Below are positions 27,162-35,599 of a stretch of DNA of 64,000 bases, one piece after another. How positions within the stretch are numbered: the stretch's first letter is position 1; every line of letters starts with the position of its first letter. Source of the DNA: Mesotoga sp. UBA6090. Its GTDB lineage: Bacteria > Thermotogota > Thermotogae > Petrotogales > Kosmotogaceae. A program made the position numbers and the translations under genes. Location of the stretch: assembly GCF_002435945.1 (NCBI RefSeq), contig NZ_DIXC01000014.1, positions 15,265 to 79,264 on the forward strand, written 5' to 3'. The notes under the pieces are model-generated. The model did not search any database and was not told the origin of the DNA. It saw only the letters and a program-made list of their open reading frames with translations.

Positions 27162-28397
27162 GTGAAAAGAGCATTGTTAGTATTATTGGTGGTAGCTGTA
27201 ACTACCTTTGTTGCATTTGCCGCCACTCCAATCAAGATTGGTGCCGTCGTCCCCTTAGGAGACATCACGGGTGATCAATCTGCAAAAGCAATGAGACTTG
27301 CTGTTGAAGAGATCAACGCTGCAGGGGGATTACTTGGTAGACCTCTGGAGCTAATTGTAGTGGATAGCGAGCTGAAGCCCGAAAAGGGAGCCGCAGCAAT
27401 TGAGAAACTTGCTACAGTAGATAAGGTTGATTTCTTCGTTGGAGGCATGGCATCTTCAGTCCATCTTGCGCAGATCCCAGTAATGAAAAGATATCAGAAA
27501 ATCACTATCTGGAGCGGCGCGGCTTCATACCTCTGCGAGAATGCAGTTGGACCGGATGCCGACTGGTATTTCCATCTTCATCCATGGGACTACCAGCAGG
27601 GTGCAAGCTACGGCCTGGGTTGGACAGAATTAGCTGAGGCTTATCCCGACATCGTAATTGAAAAGGTCTTCCTTGCCTATGAAGAAGGCGGTTTTGGTTC
27701 TGCCTCCCATGAATCCTATCTTGTGCTTCAATCTCAGGCCGATCAGGGAGAAGGAACGTGGGCAGCCGTCATGAGTGACTATATGGGAGTCTCCTTCAAG
27801 AGTGCGGCGCTTGGTGGAGGAGACTACAGAGCAATGCTTCAGCAGGCTAAGGCCTTTGACCCGGACCTCTTTGTCTGGGCAGGTTACGATGCCGATGCTC
27901 TTCCGATGCTTCAGCAGGCAAAAGAAGTTGGATTTGCACCGAAGTTCTTCGTCGGAGCACCTCCAGGCTGGCCGGCACACTTCGGAGATTCTCCTCTAGC
28001 AGAAGGTGTAACACTTTACGGAATGTGGGCACCAACAATCAACAAGGTAAGCCCGACTGCAGAGCATTTCTGGAATGCTTACATCGAGAAGTACAACGAG
28101 GAACCGGCAACTTACTTTGCACCGCTTGGCTACACGAATATCTACTTCCTTGCTGAAGGAATCAAAGCAGCTGGTACGCTTGAGAAAGCTGCGCTCATAA
28201 AGGCTCTAGAGGAAGTGGAATATGCTTCCCCGATAGGTGAAGTCTTGAAGATGGCTCCCAGCAATGTAATAAAGCATCAGGGATTCACTGCCCAGAAAAT
28301 CCTTCAGTGGCAGGGTGGAGAGCAGCAGGTAATTTGGCCGCTAGATCTTAAGACGGCCGAACCATTGTACCCATTTCCTTCCTGGGAAGGAAGATAA
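27162..28397 (+). CDS. LIV-type ABC transporter substrate-binding protein
   Basis: 411 residues with signal peptide (MKRALLVLLVVAVTTFVAFA). The mature part begins PIKIGAVVPLGDITGDQSAKAM and has the periplasmic-binding-protein type 1 outline (GGLLGRPLELIVVDSELKPEKG, later FVWAGYDADALPMLQQAKE). GTG start behind AGGAGGTG, which partly overlaps the 10-bp palindrome CCTACGTAGG at 27142-27151. The ligand may be branched-chain amino acids, but the position behind CoA-transferase and thiolase genes favours a carboxylic acid. A terminator-like hairpin after the gene would let it be made in excess over the membrane subunits. Confidence 0.85.
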   Translation: MKRALLVLLVVAVTTFVAFAATPIKIGAVVPLGDITGDQSAKAMRLAVEEINAAGGLLGRPLELIVVDSELKPEKGAAAIEKLATVDKVDFFVGGMASSVHLAQIPVMKRYQKITIWSGAASYLCENAVGPDADWYFHLHPWDYQQGASYGLGWTELAEAYPDIVIEKVFLAYEEGGFGSASHESYLVLQSQADQGEGTWAAVMSDYMGVSFKSAALGGGDYRAMLQQAKAFDPDLFVWAGYDADALPMLQQAKEVGFAPKFFVGAPPGWPAHFGDSPLAEGVTLYGMWAPTINKVSPTAEHFWNAYIEKYNEEPATYFAPLGYTNIYFLAEGIKAAGTLEKAALIKALEEVEYASPIGEVLKMAPSNVIKHQGFTAQKILQWQGGEQQVIWPLDLKTAEPLYPFPSWEGR

Positions 28398-28405
28398 GCG
28401 AATCT

Positions 28406-28435
28406 AGGTCGGGCATTCGTGCCCGACCTTATTAT
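28406..28435 (+). terminator. Intra-operon attenuating terminator between the binding-protein and permease genes
   Basis: A perfect 10-bp stem (AGGTCGGGCA/TGCCCGACCT) closes a TTCG tetraloop and is followed by TATTATT. It would both terminate most transcripts and stabilise the 3' end of the binding-protein mRNA. Confidence 0.7.
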
Positions 28436-28453
28436 TAAAAAGCTGTAGCTTGG

Positions 28454-29395
28454 ATGGTGACTGACTTGGAGAGTATCTCGTTCTTGAAGAAGCACAGGAA
28501 TGTCTTTCTCCTGATTGCAGTAATTGTCGTGGTGGCTATCTGGAATCCTCACGCTGCTATTTATGGACTCCAGAGGGGAAGCCTATATTCATTGGTTGGA
28601 TTGCCGCTTTCACTAACCCTCGGAGTGGTAGGTATTATGAATCTTGCACATGGAGATTTTCTTTCATTAGGTATTTATTTTGTCTATCTCTTTTCGACAA
28701 ACCTAGGAATGGATCCTTTACTGTCCATAATTCCTGTTTTCGTTCTGCTGTTTTTGCTTGGAGTAGTGATCTACAAACTGACTGTTAAGAGAGTTCTAAA
28801 GGCGGGTCATTTAAACCAGCTGCTACTCACTTTCGGAATATCTATGATATTACTGGAAGCAATGAATCTCATATGGACATCAAGACCAAGAAGCGTGTAT
28901 GTTGAGTACTCTTCTTCGTCAACAACTATAGCGGGCGTTCGATTTGGCACATATGAGCTTTTGTACGTTCTGTTCGCTGTTGCAGTACTGATCGCTCTTC
29001 AGCTTTTCTTGAAGAAAACCAGGTTAGGGCAGGCTACCTTTGCGGTTGGTCAAAACCCGCGTGGCGCGAAAATTGTCGGAATTAATACGGGTTTCGTCTA
29101 TCTCTTTGTATTCGGAATCTCCGTTGCAATCCTCGGAATTGCAGCCGGTGTCATGGTCCCAAGATTCGCGATTTTCCCGTCAGTTGGAGCGGCATTCACT
29201 ATGAAGTCTTTTTGTCTTGTGGCAATGGCGGGACTTGGAAATCTTACCGGTATTCTTGTCAGTGGAATTATGCTCGGAGTTGGAGAAGCCATTGTGCAGT
29301 CAATTCCTGGTTACGCCGGTTGGTCAGATATTGTTTTCTTTGGGGTGTTAATAACTGTCATAATGATCAGATCACTAAGGAGGCAATCACTATGA
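28454..29395 (+). CDS. LIV-type ABC transporter permease (LivH-like)
   Basis: 313 residues, about eight to nine hydrophobic segments. The LivH block SLYSLVGLPLSLTLGVVGIMNLAHG is near residue 45, and the later AGLGNLTGILVSGIMLGVGEAI block is typical. The N-terminal segment (FLLIAVIVVVAIW region) is membrane-spanning. The ribosome binding site is weak, which fits a lower membrane-subunit dose than the binding protein. It overlaps livM by 4 bases (ATGA). Confidence 0.88.
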   Translation: MVTDLESISFLKKHRNVFLLIAVIVVVAIWNPHAAIYGLQRGSLYSLVGLPLSLTLGVVGIMNLAHGDFLSLGIYFVYLFSTNLGMDPLLSIIPVFVLLFLLGVVIYKLTVKRVLKAGHLNQLLLTFGISMILLEAMNLIWTSRPRSVYVEYSSSSTTIAGVRFGTYELLYVLFAVAVLIALQLFLKKTRLGQATFAVGQNPRGAKIVGINTGFVYLFVFGISVAILGIAAGVMVPRFAIFPSVGAAFTMKSFCLVAMAGLGNLTGILVSGIMLGVGEAIVQSIPGYAGWSDIVFFGVLITVIMIRSLRRQSL

Positions 29396-30330
29396 AGATA
29401 ACCAAGTCGCTAATCATCTTGCTAGTGTTGATAGCAGCGGCGCTTCTCCCAGTTCTTACAGAGGCGTACTTCATTAGTGTTGCGATCACGATTCTGACAT
29501 TCATGACGTTGGCAATCAGTTGGGATATGATGCTGAGAACTGGTCAGCTGTCTTTTGGAACAGCCGGATTCTTCGGACTTGGTGGCTACACAGGAATTAT
29601 CGCTGTTGCCGATTTTGGTGTTGACCCAGTAATGGGCATTGTTCTAGGTGGTCTGCTGGCTGGTGGGGTGTCCTTGCTTCTTGGTATGGCTATTTTGCGC
29701 TTGAGAGGTCTGTACTTTGCCATTACGACAATGGCTCTTGCAAGCGTCTTCATGGTCATAATAAGAAACCTGCACAAACTTACGGGCGGTCCCGGTGGAA
29801 AGATAGTATACACAACCCTCTTCAACTACGATTCAACAAAAGTGTACTGGTTAATGCTCGGCATAGCGGTAGGTACAATTGTAGTCTCTGAACTGTTTCA
29901 GAGATCAAGAATCCATTTTGCTATCGATGCTATACGAGCCGATGAAACGGTTGCAAAATCCCATGGAGTCAATATCTACAAGTACCTGATCTTTGTGTTT
30001 GTTGTGACTTCGATTATTCAGGGTGTAATAGGATCAACATACGCACTTCAGTATGGATTTGTGTATCCAGAAAGCAGCTTTTCAGCTCACTATCTTCTTC
30101 TTCCGATAGCAATGGCACTAGTAGGAGGAATCTATACGACGCTAGGTCCAGTACTTGGCGCAATTATTCTTGGTCTTTCCTCAGAGTATCTGAAGCTAAT
30201 AATGCCCTACGGTCATTTAATAATTTATGGCGTGATAATTGTTGTTGTTGTACTTTTCATGCCTAACGGTGTGTATGGTGCTTTAAAAGATCTCTTTGGA
30301 ATAAGAAAACGCCGTCTGGAGGAACGATAA
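29392..30330 (+). CDS. LIV-type ABC transporter permease (LivM-like)
   Basis: 312 residues, polytopic. The LivM blocks are SWDMMLRTGQLSFGTAGFFG and LRGLYFAITTMALASVF, followed by a KLTGGPGG motif. ATG 29392 is chosen behind AAGGAGG and inside the livH stop; the longer in-frame extension upstream would lie within livH and has no support. The ATPase gene begins 2 bases after its stop. Confidence 0.88.
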   Translation: MKITKSLIILLVLIAAALLPVLTEAYFISVAITILTFMTLAISWDMMLRTGQLSFGTAGFFGLGGYTGIIAVADFGVDPVMGIVLGGLLAGGVSLLLGMAILRLRGLYFAITTMALASVFMVIIRNLHKLTGGPGGKIVYTTLFNYDSTKVYWLMLGIAVGTIVVSELFQRSRIHFAIDAIRADETVAKSHGVNIYKYLIFVFVVTSIIQGVIGSTYALQYGFVYPESSFSAHYLLLPIAMALVGGIYTTLGPVLGAIILGLSSEYLKLIMPYGHLIIYGVIIVVVVLFMPNGVYGALKDLFGIRKRRLEER

Positions 30331-30331
30331 G

Positions 30332-31048
30332 ATGAGTATACTCAAAGTTGAAGGAGTAACAAAACGCTTCGGCGGACTTGTCGCAGTTAACAACGTCACG
30401 ATGGAGATCCAGAAAGGCGAAATACTTGGTCTGATAGGACCCAACGGTGCAGGAAAGACAACTCTAACAAACCTGATATCTGGTGTTCACACCGTGAGCG
30501 AGGGTAGAATTGTGTTTGATGGAACTGATATTACACTTCTTCCAGCACACAAAAGATGCAATCTTGGCATTGCAAGAACCTTTCAGATCGCAAGACCACT
30601 GAAGAACCTCAGCGTAGTTGAAAATGTCATGATAGGTGGTCTCTTTGGAAAGGGAGAAAAGCTAAGAGAGAGTCGAAAGAGCGCGTTGAAACTTTGCGAA
30701 ACAATCGGGTTGTCTAAGCCTGATGAAACCCTTGACAAAGTAACTGTGCTTGAAATAAAGAAAATTGAATTTGCAAGGGCCATGGCCACGAACCCGAAGA
30801 TTCTGTTCCTTGATGAAGTGATGTCTGGATTGAACATGGATGAGACTAGAGAGATGATAGAGACAGTTAGGAAGATTAGGAATACTGGTGTGACAATCTG
30901 CATTATTGAGCACGTGATGAGCGTAATAAGGGAGATCACAGAGCGAGTTGTTGTCCTGGATAGAGGAGAAATCCTTGCAGAAGGTCCATACAGTGAAGTT
31001 TCGCAGCAACACAATGTTATCACAGCTTATCTGGGGGAGGATGCCTGA
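30332..31048 (+). CDS. LIV-type ABC transporter ATP-binding protein (LivG-like)
   Basis: 238 residues. Walker A is GPNGAGKTT and Walker B is KILFLDEVMSGLN. The usual LSGGQ signature is absent; the region before Walker B reads KVTVLEIKKIEFARAMATNP, where LivG proteins normally have LPYGxQRxLEIARAL. This is a real departure: signature contacts with ATP may be weakened. LivF in the same operon keeps its signature. Coupled to livF by a one-base overlap (TGATG). Confidence 0.85.
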   Translation: MSILKVEGVTKRFGGLVAVNNVTMEIQKGEILGLIGPNGAGKTTLTNLISGVHTVSEGRIVFDGTDITLLPAHKRCNLGIARTFQIARPLKNLSVVENVMIGGLFGKGEKLRESRKSALKLCETIGLSKPDETLDKVTVLEIKKIEFARAMATNPKILFLDEVMSGLNMDETREMIETVRKIRNTGVTICIIEHVMSVIREITERVVVLDRGEILAEGPYSEVSQQHNVITAYLGEDA

Positions 31049-31752
31049 TGCTTGAAGTCAAAAACCTATACGTTTCATACGGAAGAATTCAAGTTATTTC
31101 GGACTTTTCCTTCTCAGTCGGAAAGGAGGCAGTTGGCCTTTTTGGTCCCAACGGAGCGGGAAAGACAACTTTGATAAACTCCATAATCGGTCTTGTGAAA
31201 CCGAAAGAAGGAGAAATCCTCTTTGAAGGCGAATCCCTTCTTCCCTATGAGACTCACACGATTGTGAGGAAGGGGATCTCGGTCGTTCCGCAAGACGGTG
31301 AGTTATTCCCAATCATGACGGTTCTTGAAAACCTGAAAATTGGAGCTGCCTATATCAAGGAGGCAAGAGACAGAGTCGACGAGAGGTTGGAGTTTGTCTT
31401 CAAAATATTCCCGATGCTCAAAGAACATGCTTATCAGTTGGCTGGAACGATGAGCGGAGGACAACAAAGAATGCTGGCTGTCGGCCGATCGCTAATGGCA
31501 CTTCCAAGGCTGCTGATTCTTGACGAACCATCAGTGGGACTTCAGCCTTCTTTAGTTTCCGAGCTCTTCGAGAAGCTGTCCGTAATAAAGTCTGAAGGAG
31601 TATCTATGATCCTTTCGGAACAGAATGTTCGACAGGGTTTAAAGGTTATAGATAGGGGTTACGTTATTGAGAACGGCACCCTTGCAATTGAAAGCAACGC
31701 CGAAGACCTGATGCACAACGAACATGTCAAGCGCTCTTATCTCGGCTTGTGA
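31048..31752 (+). CDS. LIV-type ABC transporter ATP-binding protein (LivF-like)
   Basis: 234 residues. Walker A is GPNGAGKTT, the signature is MSGGQQRMLAVGRSLM, Walker B is LLILDEPSVGLQP, and a switch-region LSEQNVRQGL follows. It completes a full five-gene LIV-type transporter with the upstream genes. About 30 bases separate it from a second alpha/beta hydrolase gene. Confidence 0.9.
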   Translation: MLEVKNLYVSYGRIQVISDFSFSVGKEAVGLFGPNGAGKTTLINSIIGLVKPKEGEILFEGESLLPYETHTIVRKGISVVPQDGELFPIMTVLENLKIGAAYIKEARDRVDERLEFVFKIFPMLKEHAYQLAGTMSGGQQRMLAVGRSLMALPRLLILDEPSVGLQPSLVSELFEKLSVIKSEGVSMILSEQNVRQGLKVIDRGYVIENGTLAIESNAEDLMHNEHVKRSYLGL

Positions 31753-31783
31753 TACAAGGCGAGAAGTCCAGGAAAGAGTAGAG

Positions 31784-32746
31784 ATGCAAGAAAAGCGGTT
31801 TGTGGTAATCATTATAGTTCTCTCGTTTTCGATTGGTGTTTTTCTGGCAGAACATGTTTTTGCAGACGGCGTTGAAGATAATGCTTCTTTCGTCATCATC
31901 GATGTTAATATCAAGGATGACGAAAGAGAAATTTCAATGCTAGATAGGAGGGAGTTAGAAATGAAGAGGACGGTTTCCGAGAATTATGCGAGGATATTGG
32001 ACAAGAAGATCTTCTATCTAAAGACTGTAGGTTCTGAAGGAATTCCTGTTGTCTTTGTTCACGGGAATTTTGCTTCAAGTACTTGGTTCGAGCCCTCTCT
32101 AGAAATTCTACCTCAGAGATTCAAGGGCTATGCAATTGATCTACCTAGTTTCGGCAGATCCGACAGACTCGAAGAGATTAGCATTGATAACTATGCGAAC
32201 TATGTGATTGATTTCATACTTGAAATGGAAGCAGATGGAGTTGTTCTCGTTGGACACTCTTTGGGAGGTGCAGTTGCTCAAAGCGTTGTCACAAAGAGAC
32301 CCGATCTGATTGATAGGGTAGTCTTAGTAGACCCGGCCCCGCCAGACGGATTAATCACTCCGAAAGAAGTTTATCCTTACCTGGAGATGTACAAAGGAAA
32401 CAGAGAGCTTCTCAAGAAGGCGCTCATGGGTGTGATGCCTACTCGTAAGGAAGATGATTTTCTTGAACGCCTTGTTGACGACGCTCTTCTGATGGACGAA
32501 AAATGTTTTGTAGAAAATGCCAGGGCGCTAGAAGAATATGATTTCAGTGACGAGCTGAAAAAGACAGAAGTGCCTCACTTGGTGATAGTTGGAAAGCTAG
32601 ACCAGCTAATTTCTGAGGAGATGGCAAGGAGATTCGAAAAGCTCATCAAGAACATCGAAGTGAAGGTACTTCAGGAATATGGTCACAGCGTAATAGTAGA
32701 GAATACAGAGCTTTTCATGGAGATATTCAGTGATTTCATCGACTGA
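31784..32746 (+). CDS. Membrane-anchored or secreted alpha/beta hydrolase
   Basis: About 320 residues. A hydrophobic N-terminal segment (VVIIIVLSFSIGVFLAEHVF) acts as signal peptide or anchor. The hydrolase domain has VVFVHGNFASSTW (oxyanion hole), GHSLGGAV (nucleophile Ser), GKLDQLIS (acid) and YGHSVIV (His). ATG 31784 is used because the preceding in-frame codons lie in livF. As last gene of the transport operon it could release the transported acid from an ester outside the membrane; this is inference. A strong terminator follows. Confidence 0.75.
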   Translation: MQEKRFVVIIIVLSFSIGVFLAEHVFADGVEDNASFVIIDVNIKDDEREISMLDRRELEMKRTVSENYARILDKKIFYLKTVGSEGIPVVFVHGNFASSTWFEPSLEILPQRFKGYAIDLPSFGRSDRLEEISIDNYANYVIDFILEMEADGVVLVGHSLGGAVAQSVVTKRPDLIDRVVLVDPAPPDGLITPKEVYPYLEMYKGNRELLKKALMGVMPTRKEDDFLERLVDDALLMDEKCFVENARALEEYDFSDELKKTEVPHLVIVGKLDQLISEEMARRFEKLIKNIEVKVLQEYGHSVIVENTELFMEIFSDFID

Positions 32747-32762
32747 TTACATCTAGAATCTG

Positions 32763-32788
32763 CGGGGCCATTGGGCCCCGTTTGTTTT
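32763..32788 (+). terminator. Terminator ending the acyl-CoA/transport operon
   Basis: CGGGGCC (32763-32769) pairs with GGCCCCG (32774-32780) around ATTG, followed by TTTGTTTT. Confidence 0.85.
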
Positions 32789-32818
32789 ACCGAAAAAGAT
32801 CCCTTCTTCTATCCCTGT

Positions 32819-33912
32819 CTAGCTTTCTTCCTCCAGTAATTTGTCGAGTGATTCATTAACCAATCTTCTTATCTTTTCTGACTTGACTGTACACTTAACA
32901 TTTTAACCATCGTAAACACTCTCCAGCAATCTTCCCTTCTTCAGCTTTTCCAAATGATTGCTAAGGTCCCCTGCAGAAATTTTCAGCTTCTCAGCAAGAG
33001 AAACCGGGCTGTTGGGTTCCCTGCTAAGTTCTTTAAGGATCGCAAGCCTTTCTCTATCTGCCAGACATCAAAAACATCGATGCACTCCAGTCGCTCATCC
33101 TTCTCTCTGAATGGAACTTCCATCCTGTCGTAACCAAGAATGAAGAGATACCTGTCCTTATTGATCATTAGGCTTGCCTGGTCGAGACGAAGAAAAGGAG
33201 AGACACTCAGTTCTAAAGTAGTGACCGTTTCGAGAACATCAAAAAGACTGACAAGATTGAGTCTCTCAAGATATGATGTCCCATCCTCTTGAACATGTCT
33301 CTCGAGCAATCTTAGATATTTCTGGTTAGATTTCCTCACATCATTCCTGATCTTACTGAAAACATTTTCCAGAAACCATTCAAACGGATATAAGAGATCC
33401 TCTTTTGTCTGAGATGGGTTTTCAAGCAGTTCAAGGAATGCTCGCCTTCTGAATAGATGAGAAGATAGTGCTCTCAGTTATGAAAAGGAGTATATCTCGT
33501 CCAGGGTGAGTTTCTCTATTAGCTCTTCAAACTGAGAATTCTCTCTTTCTTTTATGTCCGACCCAAATCCGGTTCTGAGAAAACGTCCGAGTATGCTCTT
33601 CTCGGAAGTTTGCTTTAGAGCTTCAATGAAGTCTTCCGGGCTTTGAAGATTACGTTCTTGGACCAGAGCAAAGGTGCCTACACCGAAATACGTTTCACAA
33701 TCAAAAAAACGTTCAAAAAGTTCTTCAATGTCCGAGGGAAGTGATCTCTTTGTCTCCTTTACCCAATCAATAATCTCTGCATCGGGTTTGAATTGCTCTA
33801 TGAAATCCTGGTCTTTGTACGCGCCCACTATCATTTCGTTGCAGTTGACCCTCATAATACTCAATAGAAAATCGTAGGACGGCCAAACTATGTACTTTAT
33901 CTTCTCTAGCAT
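32819..33912 (-). pseudogene. Degenerate ArsR-type regulator with a large N-terminal domain
   Basis: Reads as a regulator of about 360 residues when three lesions are ignored. It starts at ATG 33912 behind AGGAGGT. An in-frame TAA lies at 33478-33480 (after EIYSFS), with the same frame continuing as LRALSSHLFRRRAFLELLEN. A one-base frameshift lies near 33059. From there another frame reads DRERLAILKELSREPNSPVS, a winged-helix HTH that ends at a TAA (32903-32905), beyond which the homology continues to a TAG at 32819-32821. It is homologous along its whole length to the gene at 51224-52323, including the sequence around FDCETYFG. Probably non-functional. Confidence 0.8.
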
Positions 33913-34410
33913 GAATAAGACCTCCTCTATCGTTCTCACTCTACATTATAGTAAAGAAGTCACCACATAGTATTTGACTGAAGAGATAGTTTGTTTCATG
34001 TCATAGCGTTCACGGATCCCTCTCTGGTAGTCTGACACCCTTTAGCTGATCTTCCTGAGGAATGATTGTTGAGGTAGGAAGTGACCCAGGAATACGCACA
34101 GAAATGGAGGCATCCTCTATCACCTGGTTGGCGGCCATTTGGCAGGAGTCATACATAGCCGTTTTGTGTCTTCTTCCTTTTCCTCTGTTAGAATTGTCAT
34201 ACAAGAACGTTGAATTGTTCTCAGGCGGTCAAAAAAGAATTATCAGTGGATACCGACAGTGAAAACTCTTTCATTTTTTTGCAGCAATAAATAAATTAGG
34301 AAGAGACAAGTTAAGAGTGATATTCCTTAACAACCGCCTCTAAATGCTTCTGTAGAGATTTATTCTAATCTGGAATTGGTAGTAAGCTATATAAGAAAGG
34401 GGGATTTCGC
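33913..34410. other. Intergenic region upstream of xylR
   Basis: About 500 bases with no convincing gene. A 64-codon open frame on the minus strand (34010-34204) has no RBS and no recognisable family. The xylR leader contains TATATA near 34388 and the ribosome site AAAGGGGG at about 34397-34404. AT-rich segments around 34280-34370 could hold the xylose operator but no clear repeat was found. Confidence 0.45.
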
Positions 34411-35586
34411 TTGGTCGGCAAGAAGCTGGATTCAGAAAACATTGGAAGATCCAATAGAAAGCTGATTCTTCAGTTATTGAGGAAGAGCCCCGTGACGACT
34501 AGAAGAGATCTTGCCATCGCATCTGGTCTAAATCCCAGTACTGTGACAAAGATAATCAAAGACTTTCTTTCTATGGGCCTTTGCGAGGAGATCAAGGCCG
34601 AAGATACTGGCCGTATAGGGAGGAAAGCGATTGTTCTTCGACTAAACAGGAAGGCTTTCATGTCAGTGGTAATAGATATTGGAGTTGAAGAAACAATCGT
34701 CGGCAAAGGCTTCTTTGATGGTTCAGTATCTGTTGTCAACAAATTCAGTACCCCTCATGACTTCGATGAATTCATGAAAGTGCTTTCTGCAGAGACGCAG
34801 ATGATTTCGAGAAATATCCCGAAGTACAGGTTTCTCGGCTATTCGGTTTCGGTTCCTGGAATTGTTGACGTTGAGAATTCAAGGATAGTTTACGTGCCAC
34901 ATCTCGGCTGGAAGGATCTTGTTCTAAGAGAAAGGCTTTCCAGACGGTATCCCGTCTTTCTTGACAATGAAGCGAACCTTTCACTGATTGCGGAGAAATG
35001 GAACAACCCTTCTCTGGTTTCTGCAGTGGATGTTGTGTTCGTGTATGTATCTGAGGGAATTGGCTGCGGAATAATGTTCGACGGACAGATATACAGAGGA
35101 CGTGATTACTCCGCCGGTGAATTGGGACACATGACTGTGCAAATCGATGGAAAGAAATGTTATTGTGGGAATTTCGGTTGCTGGGAAACAGTAGCCTCCA
35201 CTGAAGCGATCGTAGCCAGGGCAAATGAAATGGGATTTGCGCTTGGGGGGGATAGCAACAACGAGAAGTACTTGAGCATCCTGAGTTCATCTGAAACTAT
35301 TCTTGAGCCTCTTTTGAGCCAGATTGAGAAGAGTCTCGCTGTTGGTATAATCAACATCGTGAATTCGCTTGATCCTGAGGTTGTTATTCTGGGCGGAGTC
35401 GCTTCGATGATTCCTGAAAGCTCGTTGCACAACCTGATTGATCTGGTGAATTCGAGGGTTCTCTATGCTACCGGTCAGAAAATCAGGATAATCAGAAGCG
35501 TCCTCCATGAAAAGGGAATGGCTAGTTCGAAAATGATAGGAGCCGCTCTGCACATAGTTGATAAGAAAACAGTTGATTTTGTCTAG
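34411..35586 (+). CDS. xylR: ROK-family transcriptional regulator, probable xylose repressor
   Basis: 391 residues. An N-terminal winged HTH (LILQLLRKSPVTTRRDLAIA, then GLNPSTVTKIIKDFL) precedes a ROK sugar-sensing domain. The ROK zinc motif CYCGNFGCWE is intact and follows GELGHMTVQIDGKK. The kinase-like ATP loop is degenerate, as usual in ROK repressors. TTG start 6 bases after AAAGGGGG. xylB and xylA follow on the same strand, which makes xylose the likely inducer and this operon its target. Confidence 0.88.
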   Translation: MVGKKLDSENIGRSNRKLILQLLRKSPVTTRRDLAIASGLNPSTVTKIIKDFLSMGLCEEIKAEDTGRIGRKAIVLRLNRKAFMSVVIDIGVEETIVGKGFFDGSVSVVNKFSTPHDFDEFMKVLSAETQMISRNIPKYRFLGYSVSVPGIVDVENSRIVYVPHLGWKDLVLRERLSRRYPVFLDNEANLSLIAEKWNNPSLVSAVDVVFVYVSEGIGCGIMFDGQIYRGRDYSAGELGHMTVQIDGKKCYCGNFGCWETVASTEAIVARANEMGFALGGDSNNEKYLSILSSSETILEPLLSQIEKSLAVGIINIVNSLDPEVVILGGVASMIPESSLHNLIDLVNSRVLYATGQKIRIIRSVLHEKGMASSKMIGAALHIVDKKTVDFV

Positions 35587-35599
35587 AGGGAGTAATGTT

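Noticed and set aside
34010..34204. 64-codon minus-strand frame upstream of xylR
   Set aside because: No RBS and no recognisable family; could be debris, but not supportable as a gene.
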